Source: Streptomyces sp. ERV7 | GTDB taxonomy: Bacteria; Actinomycetota; Actinomycetes; Streptomycetales; Streptomycetaceae | DNA length: 64,000 nucleotides | Direction: 5' to 3' | Assembly (NCBI RefSeq): GCF_001653515.1 | Contig: NZ_LYOY01000051.1 | Span: 186,001 to 250,000, forward strand | In this document: positions 28,224 to 36,731 of the stretch, in pieces | How the letters are laid out: each line of letters starts with the position of its first letter | How positions within the stretch are numbered: the stretch's first letter is position 1 | Notes under the pieces: generated by a model | The model's database searches: none | What the model saw: only the letters and a program-made list of their open reading frames with translations | What the model was told of the DNA's origin: nothing | Made by a program: the position numbers and the translations under genes

Positions 28224-28695
28224 CTACTTGCTGAGGCGTGCGAGGGCGCGGTCACGCTCGGCGGCAAGGGCCTTGATCGTGTCGGGGAGCGCGGGCCAGT
28301 TCGGCGCCCCGCATTCCCGCTGCGCAGCTGCGAGGTAGTTCGCATACCGGAGCGCCGCGGCCTCGTGCTCGGCGGCCCGCTGCTCGGCCTCCTGGACGCG
28401 CTTGGCGAGCTGCTGCTCGGCGCGTTCCTGGGCGTGCTCCTCGGCTTCGACGATGGCGGCCTCGGCGGCGCGGGTGCGCTGCTGCTCGCGGCGGACGGCG
28501 GCGGACTGCCCGGCGGCCGATCGGCGGGCCTGGTCGCCCTCGGCGAGTTCGGCCTCGACGTGGGTGCGCAACAGGCCGGCCTCGGCGGGGGTGAGAGGTG
28601 CGCCCCGCTGTGCGCGGGCGAGCAGGACGAACAGGGACTCGCGGCGGGCGTCGCGCTTGGCGTCGCGCTGCTGGCGGGCGGTGCGGGTGCGGGAC
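28224..28695 (-). pseudogene. phage coiled-coil protein, 5' end missing
   Basis: About 156 codons remain, ending DRALARLSK. Very rich in Ala, Glu, Gln and Arg with heptad-like spacing (QERAEQQLAKRVQEAEQRAA), so coiled coil. The start is missing: at 28696 the sequence changes into the tsf upstream region. Same strand as the other phage genes and 17 nt before the next one. Confidence 0.7.
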
Positions 28696-28781
28696 GGCGC
28701 ACGCTGTGCCCCCGCCGTCACCCCGTAGCCCCGTAGATCTTTCAGACTTCGAGTCAGACTTCGAGAGAGAAACACAGACTC

Positions 28782-29618
28782 ATGGCGAACTACACCGCCG
28801 CTGACGTCAAGAAGCTCCGCGAGCTCACCGGCGCCGGCATGATGGACTGCAAGAAGGCGCTGGACGAGGCCGACGGCAACGTCGACAAGGCCGTCGAGGC
28901 GCTGCGCATCAAGGGCCAGAAGGGCGTCGCCAAGCGCGAGGGCCGCTCCGCCGAGAACGGCGCGGTCGTCTCCCTGCTCGCCGAGGACAACACCTCCGGT
29001 GTGCTCCTCGAGCTGAAGTGCGAGACGGACTTCGTCGCCAAGGGTGACAAGTTCCAGGCCACCGCCGCCGCGCTGGCCGCGCACGTCGCCGCGACCTCCC
29101 CGGCCGACCTGGAGGCGCTGCTCGCCTCCGAGATCGAGGCCGGCAAGACCGTCCAGGCGTACGTCGACGAGGCCAACGCCAACCTCGGCGAGAAGATCGT
29201 CCTGGACCGCTTCGCGCAGTACGCCGACGGCTTCGTCTTCGCGTACATGCACCGCACCATGCCCGACCTGCCGCCGCAGATCGGTGTCCTGGTCGAGCTG
29301 GACAAGGCCGACGCCGACGTCGCCAAGGGCATCGCCCAGCACATCGCCGCGTTCGCGCCGAAGTGGCTGTCCCGCGAGGACGTCCCGGCCGAGGTCGTCG
29401 AGACCGAGCGCCGTGTCGCCGAGGAGACCACGCGCGCCGAGGGCAAGCCCGAGGCCGCGCTGCCGAAGATCGTCGAGGGTCGTGTCAACGGCTTCTTCAA
29501 GGACGCCACGCTCCTTGGCCAGCCGTACGCGCTCGACAACAAGAAGTCGGTCCAGAAGGTTCTGGACGAGGCCGGTGTCACCCTGAAGCGCTTCACGCGC
29601 ATCAAGGTCGGCATCTGA
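28782..29618 (+). CDS. tsf: elongation factor Ts (copy 1)
   Basis: Nucleotide exchange factor for EF-Tu. 278 residues from ATG 28782, full length: N-terminal UBA-like domain (VKKLRELTGAGMMDCKKAL), the TDFVAKG core motif and dimerisation region. Normally downstream of rpsB; here rpsB is absent and truncated phage DNA lies upstream, so this copy may have lost its native promoter. The leader holds a tandem 12-bp repeat (CAGACTTCGAGT type) just before the start. Confidence 0.97.
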   Translation: MANYTAADVKKLRELTGAGMMDCKKALDEADGNVDKAVEALRIKGQKGVAKREGRSAENGAVVSLLAEDNTSGVLLELKCETDFVAKGDKFQATAAALAAHVAATSPADLEALLASEIEAGKTVQAYVDEANANLGEKIVLDRFAQYADGFVFAYMHRTMPDLPPQIGVLVELDKADADVAKGIAQHIAAFAPKWLSREDVPAEVVETERRVAEETTRAEGKPEAALPKIVEGRVNGFFKDATLLGQPYALDNKKSVQKVLDEAGVTLKRFTRIKVGI

Positions 29619-29707
29619 GTCCGTTCAGCGATCGACACAAGACCCCGCTAGGGTCTGAGGCAGTCGTCGGCCGCGCTCGCGACGGACGACCGCAGATCTG
29701 ACGAGGA

Positions 29708-29749
29708 GGCCATTGCCGCTCAGGGACACAGCACCCACCGGCAATGGCC
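29708..29749 (+). terminator. tsf-pyrH intergenic hairpin (copy 1)
   Basis: Perfect 11-bp inverted repeat, arms GGCCATTGCCG at 29708-29718 and complement at 29739-29749, followed by TTCTTCG. Terminator or attenuator between tsf and pyrH. Confidence 0.75.
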
Positions 29750-29777
29750 TTCTTCGTATGTGTACGAGGAGATCCCC

Positions 29778-30557
29778 ATGAATCAGGGCGCGGACGCCGC
29801 CACCCAGGCTGACCACAAGCGCGACGACGGCAAGGTGACCGGACGCTTCATGCTGAAGCTCTCCGGTGAGGCGTTCGCCGGCGGAGGGGGTCTCGGTGTG
29901 GACCCCGACGTCGTGCACGCCATCGCCCGCGAGATCGCCAACGTCGTACGGGACGGCGCGCAGATCGCCGTCGTCATCGGCGGCGGCAACTTCTTCCGCG
30001 GCGCAGAGCTCCAGCAGCGCGGTATGGACCGGGCCCGCTCCGACTACATGGGCATGCTCGGCACGGTCATGAACTGCCTCGCCCTCCAGGACTTCCTGGA
30101 GAAGGAGGGCATCGACTCCCGGGTCCAGACCGCCATCACGATGGGTCAGGTCGCGGAGCCGTACATCCCGCTGCGCGCCGTGCGCCACCTGGAGAAGGGA
30201 CGCGTCGTCATCTTCGGCGCGGGCATGGGCATGCCGTACTTCTCCACCGACACCACGGCCGCCCAGCGCGCCCTGGAGATCGACGCCGAGGCGATGCTGA
30301 TGGGCAAGAACGGGGTGGACGGGGTCTACGACTCCGACCCCCGCGTCAACCCGGACGCCGTGAAGTTCGACGCGCTGGAGTACGGCGAGGTCATCACCCG
30401 CGACCTGAAGGTGGCGGACATGACGGCCATCACCCTCTGCCGCGACAACAACCTCCCCATCCTCGTCTTCGAACTCCTCGCCGAGGGCAATATCGCGCGC
30501 GCGGTCAAGGGTGAGAAGATCGGCACGCTCGTGAGCGACCAGGGCACCCGGGCCTGA
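29778..30557 (+). CDS. pyrH: UMP kinase (copy 1)
   Basis: Phosphorylates UMP to UDP in pyrimidine nucleotide synthesis; bacterial UMP kinases are hexamers activated by GTP. 259 residues from ATG 29778, 5 nt after GAGGAGA. Amino-acid-kinase fold with FMLKLSGEAF near the start, VVIGGGNFFRG, and the nucleotide-binding MGKNGVDGVYDSDPR. A TAGGGT box near 29651 may be the -10 of its promoter. Confidence 0.96.
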   Translation: MNQGADAATQADHKRDDGKVTGRFMLKLSGEAFAGGGGLGVDPDVVHAIAREIANVVRDGAQIAVVIGGGNFFRGAELQQRGMDRARSDYMGMLGTVMNCLALQDFLEKEGIDSRVQTAITMGQVAEPYIPLRAVRHLEKGRVVIFGAGMGMPYFSTDTTAAQRALEIDAEAMLMGKNGVDGVYDSDPRVNPDAVKFDALEYGEVITRDLKVADMTAITLCRDNNLPILVFELLAEGNIARAVKGEKIGTLVSDQGTRA

Positions 30558-30675
30558 CCGGGGGATGGACAATCCCCTGACGGTCGGACACCGTGCAGGG
30601 AAAGACGCGGGTTACGCAGGGCCGTTGAGCACCCGACGGAACTCCCGGCCCACTCAAGACATGCAGGAGCAAGTG

Positions 30676-31233
30676 GTGATCGAAGAAATCCTCCTCGAAG
30701 CCGAGGAGAAGATGGAGAAGGCCGTCGTGGTCGCCAAGGAGGACTTCGCCGCGATTCGCACCGGCCGTGCGCACCCGGCGATGTTCAACAAGATCGTGGC
30801 GGACTACTACGGTGCGCTGACGCCGATCAACCAGCTGGCCTCGTTCTCGGTGCCCGAGCCGCGCATGGCCGTGGTGACCCCGTTCGACAAGAGCGCGCTG
30901 CGCAACATCGAGCAGGCGATCCGCGACTCGGACCTCGGCGTCAACCCGAGCAATGACGGCTCCATCATCCGGGTGACGTTCCCGGAGCTGACGGAGGAGC
31001 GCCGCCGCGACTACATCAAGGTCGCGCGCACCAAGGCCGAGGACTCCAAGGTGTCGATCCGCTCCGTGCGCCGCAAGGCCAAGGACGCGCTCGACAAGCT
31101 CGTCAAGGACAAGGAGTCCGGCGAGGACGACGTCCGCCGTGCGGAGAAGGAGCTCGACGACGCCACCGCGAAGTACGTCGCGCAGGTGGACGAGCTGCTG
31201 AAGCACAAGGAAGCCGAGCTGCTCGAGGTCTGA
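30676..31233 (+). CDS. frr: ribosome recycling factor (copy 1)
   Basis: Splits post-termination ribosomes with EF-G. Start GTG 30676 gives exactly 185 residues, the family length, with AGGAGC 6 nt upstream; the frame is open further upstream without conservation. Three-helix bundle sequence with RTGRAHPAMF, IPELTEERR-type motif (FPELTEERRRDYIK) and KDKESGEDDVRRAEKEL. Stop overlaps cdsA start (TGATGA). Confidence 0.97.
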   Translation: MIEEILLEAEEKMEKAVVVAKEDFAAIRTGRAHPAMFNKIVADYYGALTPINQLASFSVPEPRMAVVTPFDKSALRNIEQAIRDSDLGVNPSNDGSIIRVTFPELTEERRRDYIKVARTKAEDSKVSIRSVRRKAKDALDKLVKDKESGEDDVRRAEKELDDATAKYVAQVDELLKHKEAELLEV

Positions 31234-32357
31234 TGAACGACTCTTCCTGGGGGGCTCCGCCGCGACCCGAGCACTGGGGGCCACCCGACCAGGGGCCTTC
31301 CCAGGAGGTGCCTTCGGCGGGGGCTGCCTACGATGCGTATGACGCCCCGTCCCGGACACAGCCCATGCCCGTCGTGCCCGGCGACATGGGCGAACACGCC
31401 GTAGACCGCGAAGAACGTGACCGGGGGGCCGCTCGGGTGAGTGGTCCCCTGTTCCGCGAAGAGACGCCGCAGGAGCCCATGCCCAGCTCGGTACCACCTT
31501 CGACTCCGCAGCAGCCGCAGCGGCCCGCGCAGCCGGAGAAGAAGCGGGCGGGGCGCGACCTGCGGGCCGCGATAGGGGTCGGTGTCGGGCTCGGCGCGGT
31601 CATCATGGTGTCGCTGTTCGTCGTCAAGGCCGTCTTCGTCGGTGTGATCGCGGTGGCGGTCGTCGTCGGCCTGTGGGAGCTCGCCTCCCGGCTCGACGAG
31701 CGCAAGGGCATCAAGGTGCCGCTGGTACCGCTGGCGGTGGGCGGTGCGGCGATGGTCGTCGCCGGCTACGCGCGCGGTGCCGAGGGTGCCTGGGTGGCCA
31801 TGGCGCTGACGTCGCTGGCGGTGCTGGTCTGGCGGATGACGGAGAAGCCCGAGGGCTATCTCAAGGACGTCACCGCGGGCGTCTTCGCGGCGTTCTACGT
31901 GCCGTTCCTGGCCACGTTCGTCGCGATGATGCTGACCACGGACGACGGGCCGTGGCGGGTCTTCGTCTTCCTGCTGCTGACCGTGGTCAGCGACACCGGC
32001 GCGTACGCGATCGGCTGGCGCTTCGGCAAGACCAAGCTGGCGCCGCGCATCAGCCCCGGCAAGACCCGTGAGGGCCTGGCCGGCGCAGTGTCGTTCGCGA
32101 TGGTGGCGGGCGCGCTGTGCATGCAGTTCCTCATCGACGACGGCCAGTGGTGGCAGGGCCTGCTGCTCGGCCTCGCGGTCGCGGCGAGCGCCACGCTCGG
32201 CGACCTCGGCGAGTCGATGATCAAGCGGGACCTCGGCATCAAGGACATGGGCACGCTGCTGCCCGGCCACGGCGGCATCATGGACCGCCTGGACTCCTTG
32301 CTGCCGACGGCGCCGGTGGTGTGGCTGCTGATGGTGGCGTTCGTCGGGTCCGGCTGA
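31233..32357 (+). CDS. cdsA: phosphatidate cytidylyltransferase (copy 1)
   Basis: Makes CDP-diacylglycerol, precursor of phospholipids. 374 residues: Pro-rich cytoplasmic N-terminus (about 120 residues, common in actinomycetes), then eight or so membrane helices and the CDP-OH signature near the end (SMIKRDLGIKDMG, LLPGHGGIMDRLDS). The last codons after 32327 are followed by two further partial copies of the gene end (see repeat entry), so the frame closes with LLMVAFVGSG rather than the native-looking LLLVAFVGS that lies 243 nt downstream. Confidence 0.95.
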   Translation: MNDSSWGAPPRPEHWGPPDQGPSQEVPSAGAAYDAYDAPSRTQPMPVVPGDMGEHAVDREERDRGAARVSGPLFREETPQEPMPSSVPPSTPQQPQRPAQPEKKRAGRDLRAAIGVGVGLGAVIMVSLFVVKAVFVGVIAVAVVVGLWELASRLDERKGIKVPLVPLAVGGAAMVVAGYARGAEGAWVAMALTSLAVLVWRMTEKPEGYLKDVTAGVFAAFYVPFLATFVAMMLTTDDGPWRVFVFLLLTVVSDTGAYAIGWRFGKTKLAPRISPGKTREGLAGAVSFAMVAGALCMQFLIDDGQWWQGLLLGLAVAASATLGDLGESMIKRDLGIKDMGTLLPGHGGIMDRLDSLLPTAPVVWLLMVAFVGSG

Positions 32358-32600
32358 TGTCGGCCACGGCGCCACGCGGCGGCAGCCGCGAATCGACACA
32401 GCATGGACCGCCTGGACTCCTTGCTGCCGACGGCGCCGGTGGTGTGGCTGCTGATGGTGGCGTTCGTCGGGTCCGGCTGATGTCGGCCACGGCGCCACGC
32501 GGCGGCAGCCGCGAATCGACACAGCATGGACCGCCTGGACTCCTTGCTGCCGACGGCGCCGGTGGTGTGGCTGTTGCTCGTCGCCTTCGTCGGTAGCTGA
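32279..32600 (+). repeat. tandem copies of the cdsA 3' end (49-bp core, 123-bp period)
   Basis: A 49-bp core (starting CATGGACCGCCTGGACTCC) recurs at 32279, 32402 and 32525. The first two are followed by one 3' end (ending GGGTCCGGCTGA) and a 46-nt spacer, the third by a different 3' end (ending GTCGGTAGCTGA) that encodes nearly the same peptide. The second repeat copy (41299 and 41422) has only one spacer unit. Confidence 0.95.
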
Positions 32601-32703
32601 CCGGTTCGGTTGTCAGGCGCTGACCTGCTGTTTCCTCGGTCGGGGGCTCGTTGTCCACAGGACGGCGAGCCCCTTTCCGTATGTCTGAGACACTGGTGGG
32701 ACC

Positions 32704-33810
32704 ATGCCGAAGCCCGGAGAACTCACTTTCGTCGCCCCCCGCGGAGCCAAGAAGCCGCCGCGGCACCTCGCCGACCTCTCGCCCGCCGAGCGGAAAGAGG
32801 CTGTCGCCGCGATCGGCGAGAAGCCGTTCCGCGCCAAGCAGCTCTCGCAGCACTACTTCGCGCGGTACGCGCACGACCCGGCCCAGTGGACGGACATCCC
32901 CGCGGCCGCCCGCACCCGGCTCCAGGAGGAGCTGCTTCCGGACCTGATGTCGGTGGTGCGGCACATCTCGTGCGACGAGGACACCACCCGCAAGACGCTG
33001 TGGCGCCTGCACGACGGGACGCTGGTGGAGTCGGTCCTGATGCGCTACCCCGACCGGGTGACCATGTGCATCTCCTCGCAGGCCGGCTGCGGTATGAACT
33101 GCCCGTTCTGCGCGACCGGCCAGGCGGGCCTGGACCGCAACCTGTCGACCGCCGAGATCGTGCACCAGATCGTCGACGGCATGCGCGCGCTGCGCGACGG
33201 CGAGGTCCCCGGCGGCCCGGCGCGTCTTTCGAACATCGTCTTCATGGGCATGGGCGAGCCGCTCGCCAACTACAAGCGGGTCGTCGGCGCCATCCGCCGC
33301 CTCACCGACCCCGAGCCCGACGGCCTGGGCCTGTCCCAGCGCGGTATCACCGTCTCCACCGTGGGCCTGGTCCCCGCCATGCACCGCTTCGCCGACGAGG
33401 GCTTCAAGTGCCGCCTCGCCGTGTCGCTGCACGCGCCGGACGACGAGCTGCGCGACACCCTGGTCCCGGTCAACACCCGCTGGAAGGTCCGCGAGGTCCT
33501 GGACGCGGCGTGGGAGTACGCGGAGAAGTCCGGCCGCCGCATCTCGATCGAGTACGCACTGATCCGCGACATCAACGACCAGGCCTGGCGCGGTGACCTG
33601 CTCGGCCGCCTCCTCAAGGGCAAGCGCGTCCACGTCAACCTGATCCCGCTGAACCCGACGCCGGGCTCCAAGTGGACCGCCTCGCGCCCCGAGGACGAGA
33701 AGGCGTTCGTCGAGGCCATCGCGAGCCACGGCGTGCCGGTCACCGTCCGGGACACCCGTGGCCAGGAGATCGACGGAGCGTGCGGACAGCTCGCCGCGTC
33801 CGAGAGGTAG
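32704..33810 (+). CDS. rlmN: 23S rRNA (adenine-C2)-methyltransferase RlmN (copy 1)
   Basis: Radical-SAM enzyme that methylates A2503 of 23S rRNA and A37 of some tRNAs. 368 residues. Radical-SAM cluster CGMNCPFC (C-x3-C-x2-C) near 124-131, then FMGMGEPLANY, and the second conserved cysteine at GACGQL near the C-terminus. Upstream 100 nt include a GTTGTCCACAG stretch. Next comes a TPP riboswitch for the thiamine operon. Confidence 0.95.
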   Translation: MPKPGELTFVAPRGAKKPPRHLADLSPAERKEAVAAIGEKPFRAKQLSQHYFARYAHDPAQWTDIPAAARTRLQEELLPDLMSVVRHISCDEDTTRKTLWRLHDGTLVESVLMRYPDRVTMCISSQAGCGMNCPFCATGQAGLDRNLSTAEIVHQIVDGMRALRDGEVPGGPARLSNIVFMGMGEPLANYKRVVGAIRRLTDPEPDGLGLSQRGITVSTVGLVPAMHRFADEGFKCRLAVSLHAPDDELRDTLVPVNTRWKVREVLDAAWEYAEKSGRRISIEYALIRDINDQAWRGDLLGRLLKGKRVHVNLIPLNPTPGSKWTASRPEDEKAFVEAIASHGVPVTVRDTRGQEIDGACGQLAASER

Positions 33811-33837
33811 TCTGAGCTCGAAATCTGCATATTCCGA

Positions 33838-33922
33838 CAGGGGAGCGCCACAGCGCTGAGAGTGCGACACCGTCAGGTCGCAGACCCTCTGAACCTTGCC
33901 CAGGTCATTCTGGGTAGGAAGT
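33838..33922 (+). promoter_or_regulatory. TPP riboswitch (THI element), copy 1
   Basis: Contains the conserved THI-box parts in order: GGGGAGCGCC, GCTGAGAGTGCG, GACCCTCTGAACCT, GGTCATTCTGGGTAGGAAG. It lies 99 nt before thiB. Downstream a 10-bp hairpin (33946-33955 with 33973-33982) and a short CCTGG/CCAGG stem touching the AGGAGG site are candidates for the expression platform, so thiamine pyrophosphate would block thiB translation or transcription. Confidence 0.93.
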
Positions 33923-34020
33923 TCGGTCATCACTCAAGCTGTTGCGCCCTGCCCGCACGACCCGCCGTCGTACGGGCAGGGCCGCGTCTCTTCCTGGTCA
34001 CTCCAGGAGGAATCACCACC

Positions 34021-35118
34021 ATGCGCAGTACGAAGAAGATGGCGGCCACCGCGCTCGCCGCCGCCGTCGGCGTCAGTACGCTCGCCGCGTGCGGCGGCAA
34101 GGACGACGACGCAGCGAAGACCGACGGCGGCACCAAGTCCAAGACCGTCACCCTGGTCAGCCACGACTCGTTCGCCGCCTCCGACGCGGTGCTCAAGGAG
34201 TTCACCGCGCAGACCGGCTACACCGTCAAGGTCCTCAAGAGCGGTGACGCGGGCGCGGCCCTCAACCAGGAGATCCTCACCAAGGGCTCCCCGCGCGGCG
34301 ACGTCTTCTTCGGCGTCGACAACACGCTGCTCTCGCGGGCTCTCGACAACGGGATCTTCACCCCGTACGAGGCGAAGGGCCTCGCCGCCGTCCCCGCGGC
34401 CGTCCAGCTCGACCAGGGCAAGCACCGGGTCACGCCGATCGACACCGGCGACATCTGCGTCAACTACGACAAGAAGTACTTCGCCGACAAGAAGCTCAGC
34501 CCGCCGAGCTCCTTCGCCGACCTGATCAAGCCCGAGTACAAGAACCTGCTGGTCACCGAGAACGCGGCGACCTCCTCGCCCGGCCTCGGCTTCCTGCTCG
34601 GCAGCGCCGCCCAGTACGGCGACGACGGCTGGCAGGACTACTGGAAGAAGCTCAAGGACAACGGCGTCAAGGTCGTCGACGGCTGGGAGCAGGCCTACAA
34701 CCAGGACTTCTCCGGCTCCGCCGGCGGCAGGAAGGCCAAGGGCGACCGCCCGCTGGTCGTCTCCTACGCCTCCAGCCCGCCCGTCGAGGTCCTCTACGCC
34801 AAGCCGCAGCCCACCGACGCCCCCACCGGCGTCGCCACCGGCACCTGCTTCCGCCAGACCGAGTTCGCCGGACTCCTCAAGGGCGCCAAGAACGAGGCGG
34901 GCGGCAAGGCGCTCCTCGACTTCCTGATCTCCAAGAAGTTCCAGGAGGACATGCCGCTCAACATGTTCGTGAACCCGGTACTGAAGGACGCCAAGCTGCC
35001 CGAGCTGTTCACCAAGTTCGGCGCCAAGGTCACCGAGACGCACGACGTCGCTCCGGAGAAGATCTCCAAGAACCGTGAGCAGTGGGTCAAGACGTGGTCC
35101 TCGCTCGTGCTGAAGTAA
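34021..35118 (+). CDS. thiB: thiamine ABC transporter substrate-binding lipoprotein (copy 1)
   Basis: 365-residue lipoprotein that binds thiamine outside the membrane. Signal peptide with lipobox LAAC (Cys24); mature protein has the ThiB-like periplasmic-binding fold (VTLVSHDSFAASDAVLKEF, GVDNTLLSRAL, PGLGFLLGSA). ATG preceded by AGGAGG. Controlled by the TPP riboswitch. The permease gene begins before this gene's stop. Confidence 0.94.
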   Translation: MRSTKKMAATALAAAVGVSTLAACGGKDDDAAKTDGGTKSKTVTLVSHDSFAASDAVLKEFTAQTGYTVKVLKSGDAGAALNQEILTKGSPRGDVFFGVDNTLLSRALDNGIFTPYEAKGLAAVPAAVQLDQGKHRVTPIDTGDICVNYDKKYFADKKLSPPSSFADLIKPEYKNLLVTENAATSSPGLGFLLGSAAQYGDDGWQDYWKKLKDNGVKVVDGWEQAYNQDFSGSAGGRKAKGDRPLVVSYASSPPVEVLYAKPQPTDAPTGVATGTCFRQTEFAGLLKGAKNEAGGKALLDFLISKKFQEDMPLNMFVNPVLKDAKLPELFTKFGAKVTETHDVAPEKISKNREQWVKTWSSLVLK

Positions 35119-36731
35119 GCCGCACGGCCCGCGCGGGGAAGCGGCGCGCGAACGCGGTGCGGCTCTTCTTCGCCTGGCCCGTGGCCGCGATCGTCGGCCG
35201 CGGGCTGCGCGTCGACGGCGTCTGGCACCTCGGCCGGATCGGCGAGGTGATCACCGATCCGGACATCGGGCACGTGCTGTGGTTCACCACCTGGCAGGCG
35301 CTCGCCTCCACCGCGCTCACGCTGCTGATCGCGCTGCCCGGCGCCTACGTCTTCGCGCGCTTCGACTTCCCCGGACGGCAGCTGCTGCGGGCCGTGGTCA
35401 CGGTCCCCTTCGTGCTGCCCACCGTCGTCGTCGGCACCGCCTTCCTCGCGCTGCTGGGCCGCGGCGGACTGCTGGACGAGCTGTGGGGCGTACGGCTGGA
35501 CACCACGGTGTGGGCGATCCTGCTGGCGCACGTCTTCTTCAACTACGCGGTCGTCGTACGGACCGTCGGCGGTCTGTGGGCGCAGCTCGACCCGCGCCAG
35601 GAGGAGGCCGCCCGGGTCCTCGGGGCCTCCCGGTTCGCGGCCTGGCGCACGGTGACCCTGCCCGCCCTCGGGCCCGCCGTGGCGGCCGCCGCCCTGATGG
35701 TCTTCCTCTTCACCTTCACCTCCTTCGGCGTCGTCCAGATCCTGGGCGGCCCCACCTTCTCCACCCTCGAAGTGGAGATCTACCGCCAGACCGCCCAGCT
35801 GCTCGACCTGCCCACCGCCGCGGTCCTCACCCTCGTCCAGTTCGCGGCGGTCGGCTCGGTCCTCGCCGTGCACGCCTGGACGGTACGGCGGCGCGAGAGC
35901 GCGCTGAAGCTCGTCGACCCCGCGCGGACCGCGCGGCGCCCGCGCGGCGCGGGCCAGTGGACGCTGCTGGCGGCGGTGCTCGCGGTGATCGCCGTACTGA
36001 TCCTGCTGCCCCTTGGCGTGCTCGTCGCCCGCTCCCTGGACACCCCCGACGGCTACGGCTTCGGCTACTTCCGCTCCCTCCAGTCCGTGGGGGAGGGCGG
36101 CACCTTCCTGGTGCCGCCGCTGGAGGCGGTGTGGAACTCGGTGCAGTACGCGCTGGCCGCCACCGGGATCGCGGTGGTCGTCGGCGGACTGGCCGCCGCG
36201 GCCCTCACCCGGCGCGGCGGACGCCTGGTCCGGGGCTTCGACGCGCTTCTGATGCTGCCGCTGGGGGTCTCCGCCGTCACCGTCGGCTTCGGCTTCCTGA
36301 TCACCCTGGACCGGCCGCCGCTGGACCTGCGCACCTCCTGGATCCTGGTGCCGCTGGCCCAGGCGCTGGTGGGCGTCCCGTTCGTCGTACGGACCATGCT
36401 CCCCGTACTGCGCGCGGTCGACGGGCGGCTGCGCGAGGCGGCCGCGGTGCTCGGCGCGTCCCCGCTGAGGGTCTGGCGGGAGGTGGACCTGCCGCTGGTG
36501 ATCGCGGCGGGGTTCGCGTTCGCCGTCTCGCTCGGCGAGTTCGGCGCGACCGTGTTCATCGCGCGCCCCGACCGCCCCACGCTGCCGGTCGCGGTGGCCC
36601 GTCTGCTCGGGCGGGCCGGGGACCTCAACTACGGCCAGGCGATGGCGCTCAGCACGATCCTGATGGTCGTGTGCGCCGTGTCCCTGCTGCTCCTCGAACG
36701 CATTCGTACGGACCGGACCGGAGAATTCTGA
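35094..36731 (+). CDS. thiP: thiamine ABC transporter permease, first helix shortened
   Basis: 545 residues from GTG 35094 (25-nt overlap with thiB). Duplicated permease with two sets of helices, each carrying the EAA-type loop (EEAARVLGASRFAAWRTVTLP and EAAAVLGASPLRVWREVDLP). The N-terminus reads straight from NAVRL into FFAWPVAAIV; the first membrane helix is only about 12 residues, so some 40-50 bases appear missing at 35165/35166, which is the edge of the 6.4-kb repeat. The frame is kept. Confidence 0.85.
   Translation: MVLARAEVSRTARAGKRRANAVRLFFAWPVAAIVGRGLRVDGVWHLGRIGEVITDPDIGHVLWFTTWQALASTALTLLIALPGAYVFARFDFPGRQLLRAVVTVPFVLPTVVVGTAFLALLGRGGLLDELWGVRLDTTVWAILLAHVFFNYAVVVRTVGGLWAQLDPRQEEAARVLGASRFAAWRTVTLPALGPAVAAAALMVFLFTFTSFGVVQILGGPTFSTLEVEIYRQTAQLLDLPTAAVLTLVQFAAVGSVLAVHAWTVRRRESALKLVDPARTARRPRGAGQWTLLAAVLAVIAVLILLPLGVLVARSLDTPDGYGFGYFRSLQSVGEGGTFLVPPLEAVWNSVQYALAATGIAVVVGGLAAAALTRRGGRLVRGFDALLMLPLGVSAVTVGFGFLITLDRPPLDLRTSWILVPLAQALVGVPFVVRTMLPVLRAVDGRLREAAAVLGASPLRVWREVDLPLVIAAGFAFAVSLGEFGATVFIARPDRPTLPVAVARLLGRAGDLNYGQAMALSTILMVVCAVSLLLLERIRTDRTGEF

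Larger units (their letters stand above)
28696..35165. repeat. direct repeat copy 1 (tsf to start of thiamine permease), 6470 bp
   Basis: Matches 37716-44062 in direct orientation. The encoded proteins are identical and the only difference I found is one extra 123-bp unit at the 3' end of cdsA in this copy. Left edge is in half of a terminator hairpin, right edge is inside the permease gene. Confidence 0.97.

Noticed and set aside
17760..28700. Complete prophage
   Set aside because: No integrase, att repeats, tail, lysis or repressor genes were found, and both ends are inside genes.
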